From: Peribacillus sp. ACCC06369 | GTDB lineage: Bacteria; Bacillota; Bacilli; Bacillales; DSM-1321 | DNA: 64,000 bases | Direction: 5' to 3' | Assembly (NCBI RefSeq): GCF_030348945.1 | Contig: NZ_JAUCEN010000002.1 | Location: forward strand, 5,084,001 to 5,148,000 | Program-made: the position numbers and the translations under genes | Shown: one piece after another, positions 41,157-50,023 of the stretch | Layout of the letters: each line of letters starts with the position of its first letter | Position numbering within the stretch: position 1 is the first letter of the stretch | Notes under the pieces: model-generated | Told to the model about the DNA's origin: nothing | What the model saw: the letters and a program-made list of their open reading frames with translations, nothing else | The model's database searches: none

Positions 41157-41169
41157 AATGATTATCATT
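41157..41169. promoter_or_regulatory. Fur box 2
   Basis: AATGATTATCATT is the perfect core of the classical Fur box. It lies about 10 bp after the expected transcription start of the plus-strand gene, a repressing position. Confidence 0.9.
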
Positions 41170-41196
41170 TGCCGAAAAATTGGGAGGGATACATAG

Positions 41197-42186
41197 ATGT
41201 TTAGATTTAAGTCATTATTAACGATTTTTACAATATTTGCAGTCTTCCTTCTAGCAGCTTGCGGGAATTCGAATGATCAAGCCGAAGGAAATAAAGCTGA
41301 AGACAAGAAAGAAGAGAAAAGCTACACAATTGAGCATGCCATGGGCACTGCTGAATTGAAAGAAACGCCTAAAAGAGTGGTCGTTCTGACAAATGAAGGT
41401 ACTGAAGCATTACTTGCTTTAGGAATCAAACCTGTTGGTGCCGTTCAATCATGGCTTGGCGACCCTTGGTACGACCATATTAAAGATGATATGGATGGAG
41501 TCGAAGTTGTTGGTGTAGAACATGAAGTTAACTTAGAGAAAATCGCATCACTGAAGCCTGACTTGATTATTGGAAGCAAGATTCGCCAAGAGGCTGTTTA
41601 TGATAAATTAAATGCAATTGCCCCTACCGTATTATCTGAAACGCTAAGAGGAGATTGGAAAGAAAACTTTAAACTATATTCAAAAGCCTTGAACCTTGAA
41701 GAAAAAGGAAACGACGTAATTGCAGAATTCGATAAACACACAGAAGATCTTAAAGCTAAATTGGGTGATAAGGTAAATCAAGAAGTTTCCGTTGTTCGTT
41801 TCATGGCTGGAACTACTCGTATTTATTACACAGACTCATTCTCTGGAGTGATTTTCGATCAATTAGGATTTAAGCGTGCAGAACAACAAAAGGAACTGTT
41901 CACTGCAGATAATAAATTAGGTAACCTTGCCATCGAGGTAGGAAAAGAAGTCATCCCTAAAATGGATGGAGATCTTCTCTTTTACTTCACCTACGCTCCT
42001 GAAGGCGACAAACAAGCTCTAAGCACAGCAAAAGAATGGACAAATGATCCACTTTGGAAAAACCTTGATGCAGTCAAAAATGGAAATGCTCATGAAGTTA
42101 GCGACGCAACATGGAATACAGCTGGTGGAGTACTTGCAGCTAATAAAATGCTGGATGATATAGAAAAGATCATGCTTGAAAAGTAA
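41197..42186 (+). CDS. yfiY: Siderophore-binding lipoprotein (YfiY-like)
   Basis: A 329-aa substrate-binding lipoprotein of the FhuD/FecB class. Signal peptide with lipobox LLAAC (Cys near residue 22), a charged linker, then two lobes joined by a helix; PKRVVVLTNEGTEALLALGIKPVG marks the first lobe. Closest in character to B. subtilis YfiY, which binds hydroxamate siderophores with citrate (schizokinen, arthrobactin). Works with the divergently encoded permeases. GGGAGG precedes the ATG. Iron repression via Fur is expected. Confidence 0.92.
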   Translation: MFRFKSLLTIFTIFAVFLLAACGNSNDQAEGNKAEDKKEEKSYTIEHAMGTAELKETPKRVVVLTNEGTEALLALGIKPVGAVQSWLGDPWYDHIKDDMDGVEVVGVEHEVNLEKIASLKPDLIIGSKIRQEAVYDKLNAIAPTVLSETLRGDWKENFKLYSKALNLEEKGNDVIAEFDKHTEDLKAKLGDKVNQEVSVVRFMAGTTRIYYTDSFSGVIFDQLGFKRAEQQKELFTADNKLGNLAIEVGKEVIPKMDGDLLFYFTYAPEGDKQALSTAKEWTNDPLWKNLDAVKNGNAHEVSDATWNTAGGVLAANKMLDDIEKIMLEK

Positions 42187-42202
42187 TAACACGTTTCTAT
42201 TG

Positions 42203-42242
42203 AAAACGGCCTTTCTCGATATATTTCGAGAAAGGCCGTTTT
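42203..42242 (+). terminator. Terminator of the yfiY-like gene
   Basis: AAAACGGCCTTTCTCGA pairs with TCGAGAAAGGCCGTTTT, followed by ATTTT. Also faces the end of minJ on the other strand. Confidence 0.93.
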
Positions 42243-42274
42243 ATTTTATATGCATGTGCACCGCTTTTGCGGCA

Positions 42275-43468
42275 TTAACCCACTTGTCCGCTTTCCTTCA
42301 ATTGATCGTCAACGAACAAGATGCCCAATTCGTAATGCTCCCCGTCAAAAAGAGCTCTTTGCACAAAACGAATCTGTTCATTATTATCGATGACCTCAAG
42401 CTTGCAATGCGCCCGGTTTATTTGGAGAGCCCTGTATAACTCTTCTTCTTCCCTGACGACGACACCATTTATTTTCGAAATGACCTCGCCTTTTAGCAAC
42501 CCCATTTTATCCGCCGGAGATTGAGGGATAACGCCTAAGATCTGGACACCAAGCTTACTTTTCGAAAAATAAAAAGGCAGCTTTTCATCCAATGCCTTTT
42601 GGGAATAATGAAGGAATTCACGACCCAAGATTGCTAAAACGGCCGTTATGATTGCCAATGGGAGGTACCAGTAACTACCCACTGCCAATGCCGTAATCAC
42701 AAATCCCAATGCCCCTACCTTTTTGCCTTGCGCCCTTATGGCCTGTTCCGGGAGCGTCCCATGAACTTTTTGCTTGAAGCCGATTAAAATGGGAAGCAAG
42801 ATTGGCGACAGGTATGTGTCCCCGATTGAAAAAACCGGATACCATTCGAAGGGAACTGGAAGTTGTCCTCCCGGAATCATGACGAACATGGGAATTAGCC
42901 AGATTCGTTGTGAAACATACACACCAATCGGCTGCCCCCTCTTGGATACCTCCAACTGAGGGGAGACCTTTTTGCTTCCATTGCCAACAATCAAAAACCC
43001 TTCAGCAATCAGTAATAACCCTATTAAAATAACAAGTGTCGGATACACGGACCGATCAAGCTGATTAAAAACATCCTGAAATACCGTCAGCTTGATATCT
43101 CTATCATATAGAAAAAAAAGGATGAAGAAGGTGAGTCCCACTGTATAAACGGGGGAAACAAACCGCTTTTTCATGGATAACATGGACAAGATCGTAACCC
43201 CAGCCATGATGTACAGTGCCGCCAAAGGAATGGTGATTCCCGAAGCCAACGTGAGGACAGAAAAGATCAATCCCCATATCAATCCTTGTGGTAGCATGGA
43301 ACGTAGCTCCATGGAAACTCTGTAGATCTTCGTATTAAAATCATGTCGTTCCCGTTTAACTCGAAGATAGCCGATGAATAAACAATAGGCAATCGAAACA
43401 TAAAGCAAAGGATGAAGGAAGAGTTTTCCTAATCCCATTAAGCATGCTATCAGCCAATCCGTTGTCAA
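42275..43468 (-). CDS. minJ: Cell division topological determinant MinJ
   Basis: A 397-aa membrane protein, the same length as B. subtilis MinJ, which bridges DivIVA and MinCD at poles and septa. About seven to eight membrane segments in residues 1-275, then a C-terminal PDZ domain (about 290-380; LGVQILGVIPQSPADKMGLLKGEVISKINGV). TTG start with GGTGG 7 nt upstream. Adjacent to ctpB as in B. subtilis; swrA, which is next to minJ there, is not present. Confidence 0.9.
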   Translation of the reverse strand: MTTDWLIACLMGLGKLFLHPLLYVSIAYCLFIGYLRVKRERHDFNTKIYRVSMELRSMLPQGLIWGLIFSVLTLASGITIPLAALYIMAGVTILSMLSMKKRFVSPVYTVGLTFFILFFLYDRDIKLTVFQDVFNQLDRSVYPTLVILIGLLLIAEGFLIVGNGSKKVSPQLEVSKRGQPIGVYVSQRIWLIPMFVMIPGGQLPVPFEWYPVFSIGDTYLSPILLPILIGFKQKVHGTLPEQAIRAQGKKVGALGFVITALAVGSYWYLPLAIITAVLAILGREFLHYSQKALDEKLPFYFSKSKLGVQILGVIPQSPADKMGLLKGEVISKINGVVVREEEELYRALQINRAHCKLEVIDNNEQIRFVQRALFDGEHYELGILFVDDQLKESGQVG

Positions 43469-43642
43469 TTTCTTTCCACCATCCTCAAAGTATCAATATT
43501 TTGTCAAATTTCGTTCTGGTCAGTTACCTCCTATTCTATCAAAAATGTAACCTCCATGCCTATTAAGATGCAGAAAAAATAGCTTTATCTCATGTTTTCC
43601 CTATACTGCCTTCATGTTTGCAGACAGGCGTTGATCCAACGC

Positions 43643-43672
43643 AAAAAAGGCACCGCTCCAAGGGAACGGCGC
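43643..43672 (-). terminator. ctpB terminator
   Basis: GCGCCGTTCC pairs with GGAGCGGTGC using two G-U pairs, then a T run on the minus strand. Confidence 0.85.
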
Positions 43673-43679
43673 ACTACAG

Positions 43680-45104
43680 TTATTTAACTAAATAATTCAA
43701 AGCCGTGCGTAACTGAATATCATTATCTTCATCCTGGATCTTGTCCAGAATGGCGGATTCCAGATGTGCTGCGGTTTTTGCGTCCAGCTTACCTGTCACT
43801 TTCAGGCCAAATTGTTTTTGGAATGCTTTTACGGCGATTTCTGTATTCCAATCATAATATCCATCCTCACGACCAGGTTCAAATCCAAGTCCTTTCAGAA
43901 TGCTTTGGGCATACTGGATTTGTTCATCATTCATATCCCGCTGCAAGACATTCTCAACAGCCAGCTGATGGGCATCAAAGTAATCGGGCTGTTTTACTTT
44001 GATGGTCGGTTCGATCCCTTTTTTATGGATCCAGTTCCCTGAAGGCGTCAGCCACTTATATAACGTAAGTTTAATCTTACTGCCATCACCCATTGGTACT
44101 GCTTGCTGTACTGTGCCTTTCCCGAAGGTCTTCTCGCCGACCAATGGATAGCCTCCCGCCTCTTGCATCGCGCCAGCCAGGATTTCAGAGGCCGAAGCGC
44201 TGCCTTTATCCGTCAAGACGGCAATTGGATAACTTTTCGCTTTCTTAAGGCTTGTAAAAAACGATTGTGTTTCTCCCGTTCTTTCTGCAATTTGCAAATA
44301 GGGCTTTTCTTTTGTGATAAACTCGCCAAGAATCGTTTCCACACTAGAAAGAAGGCCACCTGGGTTGCCGCGTACATCTATGACCAAGCCTCCGATCCCC
44401 CTCTTTTCCAGCTCCTTCATCTGCTTTTTGAAATCATTCGCAGTATTTTCCGAGAATGTGGTCAGCTCGATGTAACCGATTTGTTCCCCGGCGACTTCCT
44501 TAATTGATGAAAATACGGTATCCAATGGAATTTCGGCACGCACCATATTGAATTCAAGTGGGTTGGAAACCCCCGCCCGCTTGATTTCCATTTTGACGGG
44601 TGACCCTTTTTCACCACGGATTTTCAGGCGTGTTTCATACAGATCCAAACCTTCTACACTTTCACCATTCACCTTAAGGATTTGATCTTTCGGCTTTAAT
44701 CCAGCTTTCTCAGCAGGCGAATCTTTGTAAGGAGATACGATTATGACCTTACCATCTTCCATACCAATTTCAGTACCTATCCCTTCAAAAGAGGAGTCCA
44801 AGGTTTCATTGAATTGCTTAGCGGTCTCCTTGTCCATATATACGGAATAAGGATCTTTCAATGCTGACAGCATGCCTTGGATGGCACCTTCCACCAGATT
44901 AGAACCGTCCACCTGTTCTACATACTGACTTACGATCAAACCGTAAGCTTGTTCCACTTTTGCCCATTCCTTATCCTTCAATATTGTTTGGCTTTCATCC
45001 TTTGCTTCATTCTTATCCGGAAGGCTTGTCCAATATATGCCCCCCACTGCTCCAATGGCTAGTGACATGATGATTGCTAGAGGAAGTACCCATTTTTTGA
45101 CCAT
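43680..45104 (-). CDS. ctpB: C-terminal processing peptidase CtpB (S41)
   Basis: Membrane-anchored serine protease of 474 aa. N-terminal helix (WVLPLAIIMSLAIGAVGGIYW), PDZ domain (about 90-175), S41 catalytic core with Ser in DKGSASASEILAGAM and Lys in EKTFGKGTVQQ, then a C-terminal peptidoglycan-binding domain (about 390-460; YDWNTEIAVKAFQKQFGLKV). In B. subtilis CtpB cleaves SpoIVFA to trigger SigK activation. ATG 45104 has GGGG a few bases upstream; the frame is open 28 codons further. Between the M23 hydrolase and minJ. Confidence 0.94.
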   Translation of the reverse strand: MVKKWVLPLAIIMSLAIGAVGGIYWTSLPDKNEAKDESQTILKDKEWAKVEQAYGLIVSQYVEQVDGSNLVEGAIQGMLSALKDPYSVYMDKETAKQFNETLDSSFEGIGTEIGMEDGKVIIVSPYKDSPAEKAGLKPKDQILKVNGESVEGLDLYETRLKIRGEKGSPVKMEIKRAGVSNPLEFNMVRAEIPLDTVFSSIKEVAGEQIGYIELTTFSENTANDFKKQMKELEKRGIGGLVIDVRGNPGGLLSSVETILGEFITKEKPYLQIAERTGETQSFFTSLKKAKSYPIAVLTDKGSASASEILAGAMQEAGGYPLVGEKTFGKGTVQQAVPMGDGSKIKLTLYKWLTPSGNWIHKKGIEPTIKVKQPDYFDAHQLAVENVLQRDMNDEQIQYAQSILKGLGFEPGREDGYYDWNTEIAVKAFQKQFGLKVTGKLDAKTAAHLESAILDKIQDEDNDIQLRTALNYLVK

Positions 45105-45188
45105 ATTTATCCCCATTTCTGACCTGATATGTAATTCACTATATGAGGGGGTTGGTAAGAATATGCTTGAAGAAAATGGCGGCACCAC

Positions 45189-45229
45189 AAAAAAAACAGA
45201 TTAGGGAATTTATCCTAGTCTGTTTTTTC
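45189..45229 (-). terminator. Terminator of the M23 hydrolase gene
   Basis: AACAGATTAGG pairs with CCTAGTCTGTT (one G-U pair); A and T runs on both sides make it bidirectional. Confidence 0.88.
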
Positions 45230-45246
45230 CGATGATATATTGGGTA

Positions 45247-46638
45247 TTAAATATTTATATAGTTTAATGGATTAACAGCATTTGACTTGCTATAATTCCA
45301 TGCGCCTTTATGTAGCTCAAAGTGTAAATGCTGACCGTATGAATGTCCTGTGTTACCCATGATGCCAATTTGTTGACCTTTGGCAACAACAGAACCTTCG
45401 CCTGCTTGTCTAGAACTTAAATGTGCATACACAGTAGTCCATTGCTGACCGCTGATTGAATGGGTAACAAAGACAACGTTACCGTATGTACTTGAGAAGT
45501 AAGAACGGCTTACGACTCCGTCGGCTGCCGCTACAACCGGAACCGTTCCACTTGCAGCAATATCGATGCCGGCATGCTGTTTATTCCAACGTTCACCCAT
45601 TGTTGAAGATACATATCCTGCACTTGGTCTAGTGAAAGTACCTGATGATACAGCTGGCGCTTGACTTACATTAGACGAAACTTGTGAAGATGATGGTGCA
45701 GATGATGAACTGTTGCTTTTTGCACTAGATCCTGAAGAAGTGGATTGTTTTTTTGTTTCGGAAGCTTGTGAAGCTGCTTGTGCTGCAGCTTGTGCCGCTT
45801 CTTGCTCTGCACGTTTTTTCGCTTCGGCTGCCGCTTTTTTACGAGCTGCTTCCAATTCGGCAAGACGCTGATGCTCTAAGTTGATGGCTGATTTGATAGC
45901 TTTTTCTTGAGCAGCAAGATTCTCTTTTTCTTCCTCTAGGCCCATCTTCTCATGTTCATGCTTTTCAGTTTGTTGCTTTAATTTCTTAACCAATGCATCC
46001 TTTTCTTGCTTCTGCTGTTTTTGTTGCTTTTGAATTTCCAAAAGTTCAGCTTTTGCCACTTCTAAACTGGCAAGCTTCGCTTCAACGGCATTTTGTTTTT
46101 CTTCCAGTTCCTTTTTATCCAGCTCATGCTGCTTTAAAATATCACGGTCGGCTTCTGCAATTGTCGCTACAGCTCCAACACGGTCAACTAAATCTCCAAA
46201 ACTGGATGATCCGAATAATACTTCAAGGTAGTTCACGTCCCCACCAGTCTCCTGGAAAGAAAGTGCCCTTTCCTTCAATACTTCATTACGTTTGGCTATC
46301 CGCTCTTTTAATACTTTAATCTCTTCTTTCAATGCCTCGATTTCTTTTTTCGTTTGTGTAATTTCAGCATTTTTAGCATCGATTTTTTTTGTTGACTCTG
46401 CAATTTTCGCTTCAATGGCCGCTATTTGTTCTTCTGCTGTCATTTGCTTATCCTGCAGGTTATCGATTTTCTTCTCCGTGTCTGAAATATTCGATTCAAC
46501 ACCAGAGCGTTTTTCCTGAATGGATTCTTTCTGTTTTTCTAAATCCGAAATCGACTCTGCATAAACCGATGGTGCCGCTAAAATGCTTCCCAACCCAATC
46601 ATGATGGAGGCATTCATAGCAATGATATTTTTTTTCAA
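45247..46638 (-). CDS. Secreted coiled-coil M23 peptidoglycan hydrolase (EnvC/PcsB-like)
   Basis: A 463-aa exported murein hydrolase. Signal peptide ending near AAPSVYAES, long coiled coil (about 30-270, heptads rich in K, E, Q), an Ala/Ser-rich linker (about 270-335), and a C-terminal LytM/M23 domain with zinc motif HxxxD (HAGID) and HLHFE near the end. Coiled coil plus M23 is the plan of FtsEX effectors such as EnvC. It lies directly downstream of ftsX on the same strand, an arrangement that suggests FtsEX controls it. Not at this place in B. subtilis, where FtsEX acts on CwlO. Confidence 0.9.
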   Translation of the reverse strand: MKKNIIAMNASIMIGLGSILAAPSVYAESISDLEKQKESIQEKRSGVESNISDTEKKIDNLQDKQMTAEEQIAAIEAKIAESTKKIDAKNAEITQTKKEIEALKEEIKVLKERIAKRNEVLKERALSFQETGGDVNYLEVLFGSSSFGDLVDRVGAVATIAEADRDILKQHELDKKELEEKQNAVEAKLASLEVAKAELLEIQKQQKQQKQEKDALVKKLKQQTEKHEHEKMGLEEEKENLAAQEKAIKSAINLEHQRLAELEAARKKAAAEAKKRAEQEAAQAAAQAASQASETKKQSTSSGSSAKSNSSSSAPSSSQVSSNVSQAPAVSSGTFTRPSAGYVSSTMGERWNKQHAGIDIAASGTVPVVAAADGVVSRSYFSSTYGNVVFVTHSISGQQWTTVYAHLSSRQAGEGSVVAKGQQIGIMGNTGHSYGQHLHFELHKGAWNYSKSNAVNPLNYINI

Positions 46639-46737
46639 CGTTTCATTTCCCCTTTCAATCCCGTTACATCCAGTGCCTTGTAACGTCTCTCTATTTGTAT
46701 CCGGCTTCTTTTGGCATTCAAGTGTAAAGTTACATTT

Positions 46738-47631
46738 TTATACTTTCAAGAACTTCCTGACGGACATCAAGCTACCCCATATCCCGATAACGGCGCCAAT
46801 TACAATGAGGATGGCCGAAACTTGATAAATAAACGGATTCGCAGGCAGAAAATCTATGAATTTGAACGTAATCTGTGGTGCTGCATATTTATAAAGATTG
46901 TAGTAGAGTACAGCTATCAGACCTATGGGAACGATGGAACCGAGGATTCCCAACCAGAGTCCCTCCAAGAAGAATGGCCAACGGATGAATGTATTCGTTG
47001 CTCCTACCAATCTCATGATCTCAATTTCTTTTCTTCTGGCTACAATGGTAATTTTAATCGTATTAGAAATCAGGAACATCGCAGTAAATAGTAAACCAAC
47101 AATAAGAACGATTCCTATATTTCTCGCAATATTCACGAAGCTGAACAGTTTCTCGACGTAGCCTTGTCCATATTTAACACTTTGGATATACTCAAAGCCT
47201 TCAATTTCCTTTGCCACCTTGATGACATCTTGCGGTGATTTCGTTTTGATGATATAAACGTCCCTTAATGGGTTGTCCTGTTCAAATGGTTTAAAAGCAT
47301 CACCATTATCACCTAAATCATCTATTAAATTCGTAAGCTCTTCATCTTTTGGAGAGAAGACCACTGATTCAATGCCGTTCATCTCCGTAATTTTCTTTCC
47401 GATAGCTTTTATATCGTCATCATTCGCTGCATTATCAATATGTGCACGAACTTCGACATCTTTCTCCACATTTCCCGCGATATGATTTAAATTCATCATG
47501 AGCACTAAAAAGACGCCAACCAATGTTAGAGTGACCGTTACTGCACTGACTGAAGCAAACGTCATCCATCCATTACGGCCAATATTTTTAAAACTTTCAC
47601 GGAAGTGACGGAGCAATGTTCTAAATTTCAT
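46738..47631 (-). CDS. ftsX: Cell division ABC transporter permease FtsX
   Basis: Membrane subunit of FtsEX, 297 aa. One N-terminal helix (about 20-45), an extracellular domain (about 50-160) that in the family binds the coiled coil of a hydrolase, then three helices (about 170-290). Start ATG 47631 with GAGGTGA 8 nt upstream; it overlaps ftsE by 11 bp. Confidence 0.96.
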   Translation of the reverse strand: MKFRTLLRHFRESFKNIGRNGWMTFASVSAVTVTLTLVGVFLVLMMNLNHIAGNVEKDVEVRAHIDNAANDDDIKAIGKKITEMNGIESVVFSPKDEELTNLIDDLGDNGDAFKPFEQDNPLRDVYIIKTKSPQDVIKVAKEIEGFEYIQSVKYGQGYVEKLFSFVNIARNIGIVLIVGLLFTAMFLISNTIKITIVARRKEIEIMRLVGATNTFIRWPFFLEGLWLGILGSIVPIGLIAVLYYNLYKYAAPQITFKFIDFLPANPFIYQVSAILIVIGAVIGIWGSLMSVRKFLKV

Positions 47632-48307
47632 ATCCGTAATCACCTCGATGTTCATCGCGAACTATTTTTCCACTTTCAATGGCAATGACACGTCGTTTGA
47701 TATTGTTGACGATGTCCCTATTATGAGTGGCCATGACAAGTGTTGTTCCGCGTTTATTAATTTCTTCAAATATGTTCATGATTTCCCATGATGTTTCAGG
47801 ATCAAGATTCCCTGTAGGCTCGTCGGCAATGACCACCTTGGGATCATTTACGATCGAACGGGCTATCGCAACCCTTTGCTGTTCCCCACCAGATAATTCG
47901 GAAGGCAGCATTCTAGCTTTATGTTTAATGCCAACCAGATCAAGAACTTCCATGACTCTCTTTTTGATTTCTTCTGGTTCCTTTTCGATAACTTCCATGG
48001 CAAATGCTACATTTTCATAAGCAGTGAATGTTTGAAGGAGTTTAAAATCTTGGAATACCATACCGATATTACGGCGGAATAGAGGAACTTTCGAATTGCG
48101 GATACTTGGAAGGCTAAGGCCATTGACCAAAATATTACCGCTTGTAGGCTTTTCTTCCCTATACATCATTTTGATGAAAGTCGATTTTCCGGCACCACTG
48201 GGACCCACTACATAAACGAACTCGCCTGGCTTTATTTTCACGTTGATTCCATTAATGGCAATTACGCCATTTGGATATGTCTTTTTCACATCTATCATTT
48301 CTATCAT
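47621..48307 (-). CDS. ftsE: Cell division ATP-binding protein FtsE
   Basis: ABC ATPase of 228 aa that powers FtsX. Walker A GPSGAGKST near residue 36, signature LSGGEQQRVAIAR near 137, Walker B VVIADEPTGNLD near 158. Start ATG 48307 with AGGTGG 7 nt upstream; the frame is open 21 codons further. In B. subtilis FtsEX activates CwlO and influences entry into sporulation. Confidence 0.96.
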   Translation of the reverse strand: MIEMIDVKKTYPNGVIAINGINVKIKPGEFVYVVGPSGAGKSTFIKMMYREEKPTSGNILVNGLSLPSIRNSKVPLFRRNIGMVFQDFKLLQTFTAYENVAFAMEVIEKEPEEIKKRVMEVLDLVGIKHKARMLPSELSGGEQQRVAIARSIVNDPKVVIADEPTGNLDPETSWEIMNIFEEINKRGTTLVMATHNRDIVNNIKRRVIAIESGKIVRDEHRGDYGYEI

Positions 48308-48410
48308 TCTAAAACCACCTAATTTGCTTGTATTATCATTATGTACTACAGCTTTTTCGACAATTTTCAATTAAATCTGACAGGAATTTCTCTTACTTGA
48401 GCACAGAAAC

Positions 48411-48438
48411 ATTATAACATCATATTTTGTCAAATTAA
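48411..48438 (-). promoter_or_regulatory. Extended -10 promoter of ftsEX
   Basis: On the minus strand TGTTATAAT (48411-48419) is a full extended -10; TTAATT lies 16 bp upstream. About 105 bp before the ftsE start. Confidence 0.55.
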
Positions 48439-48562
48439 GCTTAAAAAATATTACAGTTTCATTTCAGTTAGACATATATCAACATCATATGTAATATTTC
48501 AAGGGTTTAATTGCTTGATAAGGGATTGAATGTGAGTTGTTTCGAGGTTTTAAAGGAGGCTA

Positions 48563-48592
48563 AAAAAACGTCCTGCTGACAACAGAACGTTT
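48563..48592 (-). terminator. cccB terminator
   Basis: AACGTCCTG pairs with CAGAACGTT (one mismatch), followed by a T run on the minus strand. Confidence 0.75.
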
Positions 48593-48600
48593 CGTTAATA

Positions 48601-48942
48601 TTACCTATGTCCAGCAAGCCATTCTGCGACCATGCTCGCTTCCTTGCCCTGAAGTATACCTTTTGGCATACCACCTTGGCCATTCTCGATGACTTTTTCG
48701 ATGTCTGCTTTTGATAGCTTCGAACCGACCTTCGTTAAATTCGGTCCTACGCCGCCTTCAAGATTCACTGCATGACAACTTGAACATTTGTTTTCGTAAA
48801 TTTTCGCGGCATCACCAGCACCCGCCGTTGTCGTTTCATTATTTTCACTTGCAGGCTCTTTATCTGCAGCATCATCGTTCCCACCGCATGCAGCCAACGC
48901 CAAAGAAGTACCCAAAACTAAGGCTAACCATTTCATTTTCAT
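48601..48942 (-). CDS. cccB: Membrane-anchored cytochrome c-551
   Basis: A 113-aa lipoprotein cytochrome. Lipobox LAAC near residue 18, acidic linker, then a class I cytochrome c domain with heme motif CSSCH near residue 53 and axial Met in GGMPKG near 89. Carries electrons to cytochrome c oxidase on the outer face of the membrane. ATG 48942 with AGGGGG 8 nt upstream; the open frame is 25 codons longer but without a site. Next to ftsE and yvjA as in B. subtilis. Confidence 0.95.
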   Translation of the reverse strand: MKMKWLALVLGTSLALAACGGNDDAADKEPASENNETTTAGAGDAAKIYENKCSSCHAVNLEGGVGPNLTKVGSKLSKADIEKVIENGQGGMPKGILQGKEASMVAEWLAGHR

Positions 48943-48991
48943 TGAATTTACCCCCTCTGATTTATACCAGCACAAGAACATTATACCAATT

Positions 48992-49855
48992 TCAATCCAG
49001 TTTAAAACCCTCTCCAAGTACCTCAGATGCGTCCATTACAATTACAAACGCTTTAGGGTCAACGAGTTTCACCAATTGTTTCAATTTGGTGAATTCCGAC
49101 TGATCTATTACGCACATTAAAATAGGACGAGTATCATCCGTATAGCCGCCATACCCGGATATCCCTGTTACTCCCCGGTCCAGCTCATGTATGATAGCAT
49201 CCCTTACTTCCATTTCTTTATTCGTGATTATCAGTGACATCTTTGAACGGTTCAACCCAACCTGGACGAGGTCTATCGTCTTACTTGTCACATATAATCC
49301 TATTAATGCATAAAGCCCTTTTTCAATATCAAAAACAATGGCAGCACTTAAAACGATGATTCCATCAATGACAGCCACACAAGTCCCTAATGACAGGTGG
49401 GTATACTTATGGAAAATCTGTGCCGCTAAATCGGTCCCCCCTGTAGAACCCTTCCCGCGAAAGACAATCCCCAGCCCAAGTCCGACCATAATCCCTCCGC
49501 AAATCGAACCAAGCAATGCATCATTCGTCCATGCATCCCAATCCTTTGTCAGAAATACCACTAAAGGCAAGAACAAGGTTCCAATCAGGCTTTTGGCTCC
49601 GAAATGTCTTCCCAGGATGATAAGCCCCGCAATGAACAAAGGGATATTAAACCCCCACAGTACATAGGCCGGCTCCCAACCGAGAGTTGAATCCAGAATA
49701 GTGCTAATCCCGCTGACACCGCCAGATGCAATCTGGTTAGGCAACAGGAATACATTAAAACCAATGGCAATTATGGCCGAACCGACAATCACCAATCCAT
49801 ACTCCATTAACTTTTGCAGAAAAGGGTGCTTCGGCTCCCGGTATCTTTTCCTCAT
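48992..49855 (-). CDS. yvjA: YitT family membrane protein (YvjA)
   Basis: A 287-aa protein with five to six membrane helices in the first ~200 residues (FNVFLLPNQIASGGVSGIST near residue 35 is the YitT hallmark; GKGSTGGTDLAAQIF near 145) and a C-terminal cytosolic DUF2179 domain (about 205-285). Function unknown. ATG 49855 has AGGAG 10 nt upstream. Downstream of prfB, as in B. subtilis. Confidence 0.9.
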   Translation of the reverse strand: MRKRYREPKHPFLQKLMEYGLVIVGSAIIAIGFNVFLLPNQIASGGVSGISTILDSTLGWEPAYVLWGFNIPLFIAGLIILGRHFGAKSLIGTLFLPLVVFLTKDWDAWTNDALLGSICGGIMVGLGLGIVFRGKGSTGGTDLAAQIFHKYTHLSLGTCVAVIDGIIVLSAAIVFDIEKGLYALIGLYVTSKTIDLVQVGLNRSKMSLIITNKEMEVRDAIIHELDRGVTGISGYGGYTDDTRPILMCVIDQSEFTKLKQLVKLVDPKAFVIVMDASEVLGEGFKLD

Positions 49856-49983
49856 TCCATATTGTCTCCTCAAACCATCGTTATTATCTAGTATTGGCCG
49901 AACGAAGCATAGCATCCCTTTTCATATCCTGTTAATGTCAGCCAGAAGACATCATTCAGGGAGCCCCATGCATAAGAAATCAC

Positions 49984-50016
49984 AAAAAAAGCCGGACCGG
50001 GAATCCGGTCCGACTT
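49984..50016 (-). terminator. prfB terminator
   Basis: GCCGGACCGG pairs with CCGGTCCGAC around a 4-nt loop, followed by seven T on the minus strand. Confidence 0.93.
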
Positions 50017-50023
50017 GCGCATC

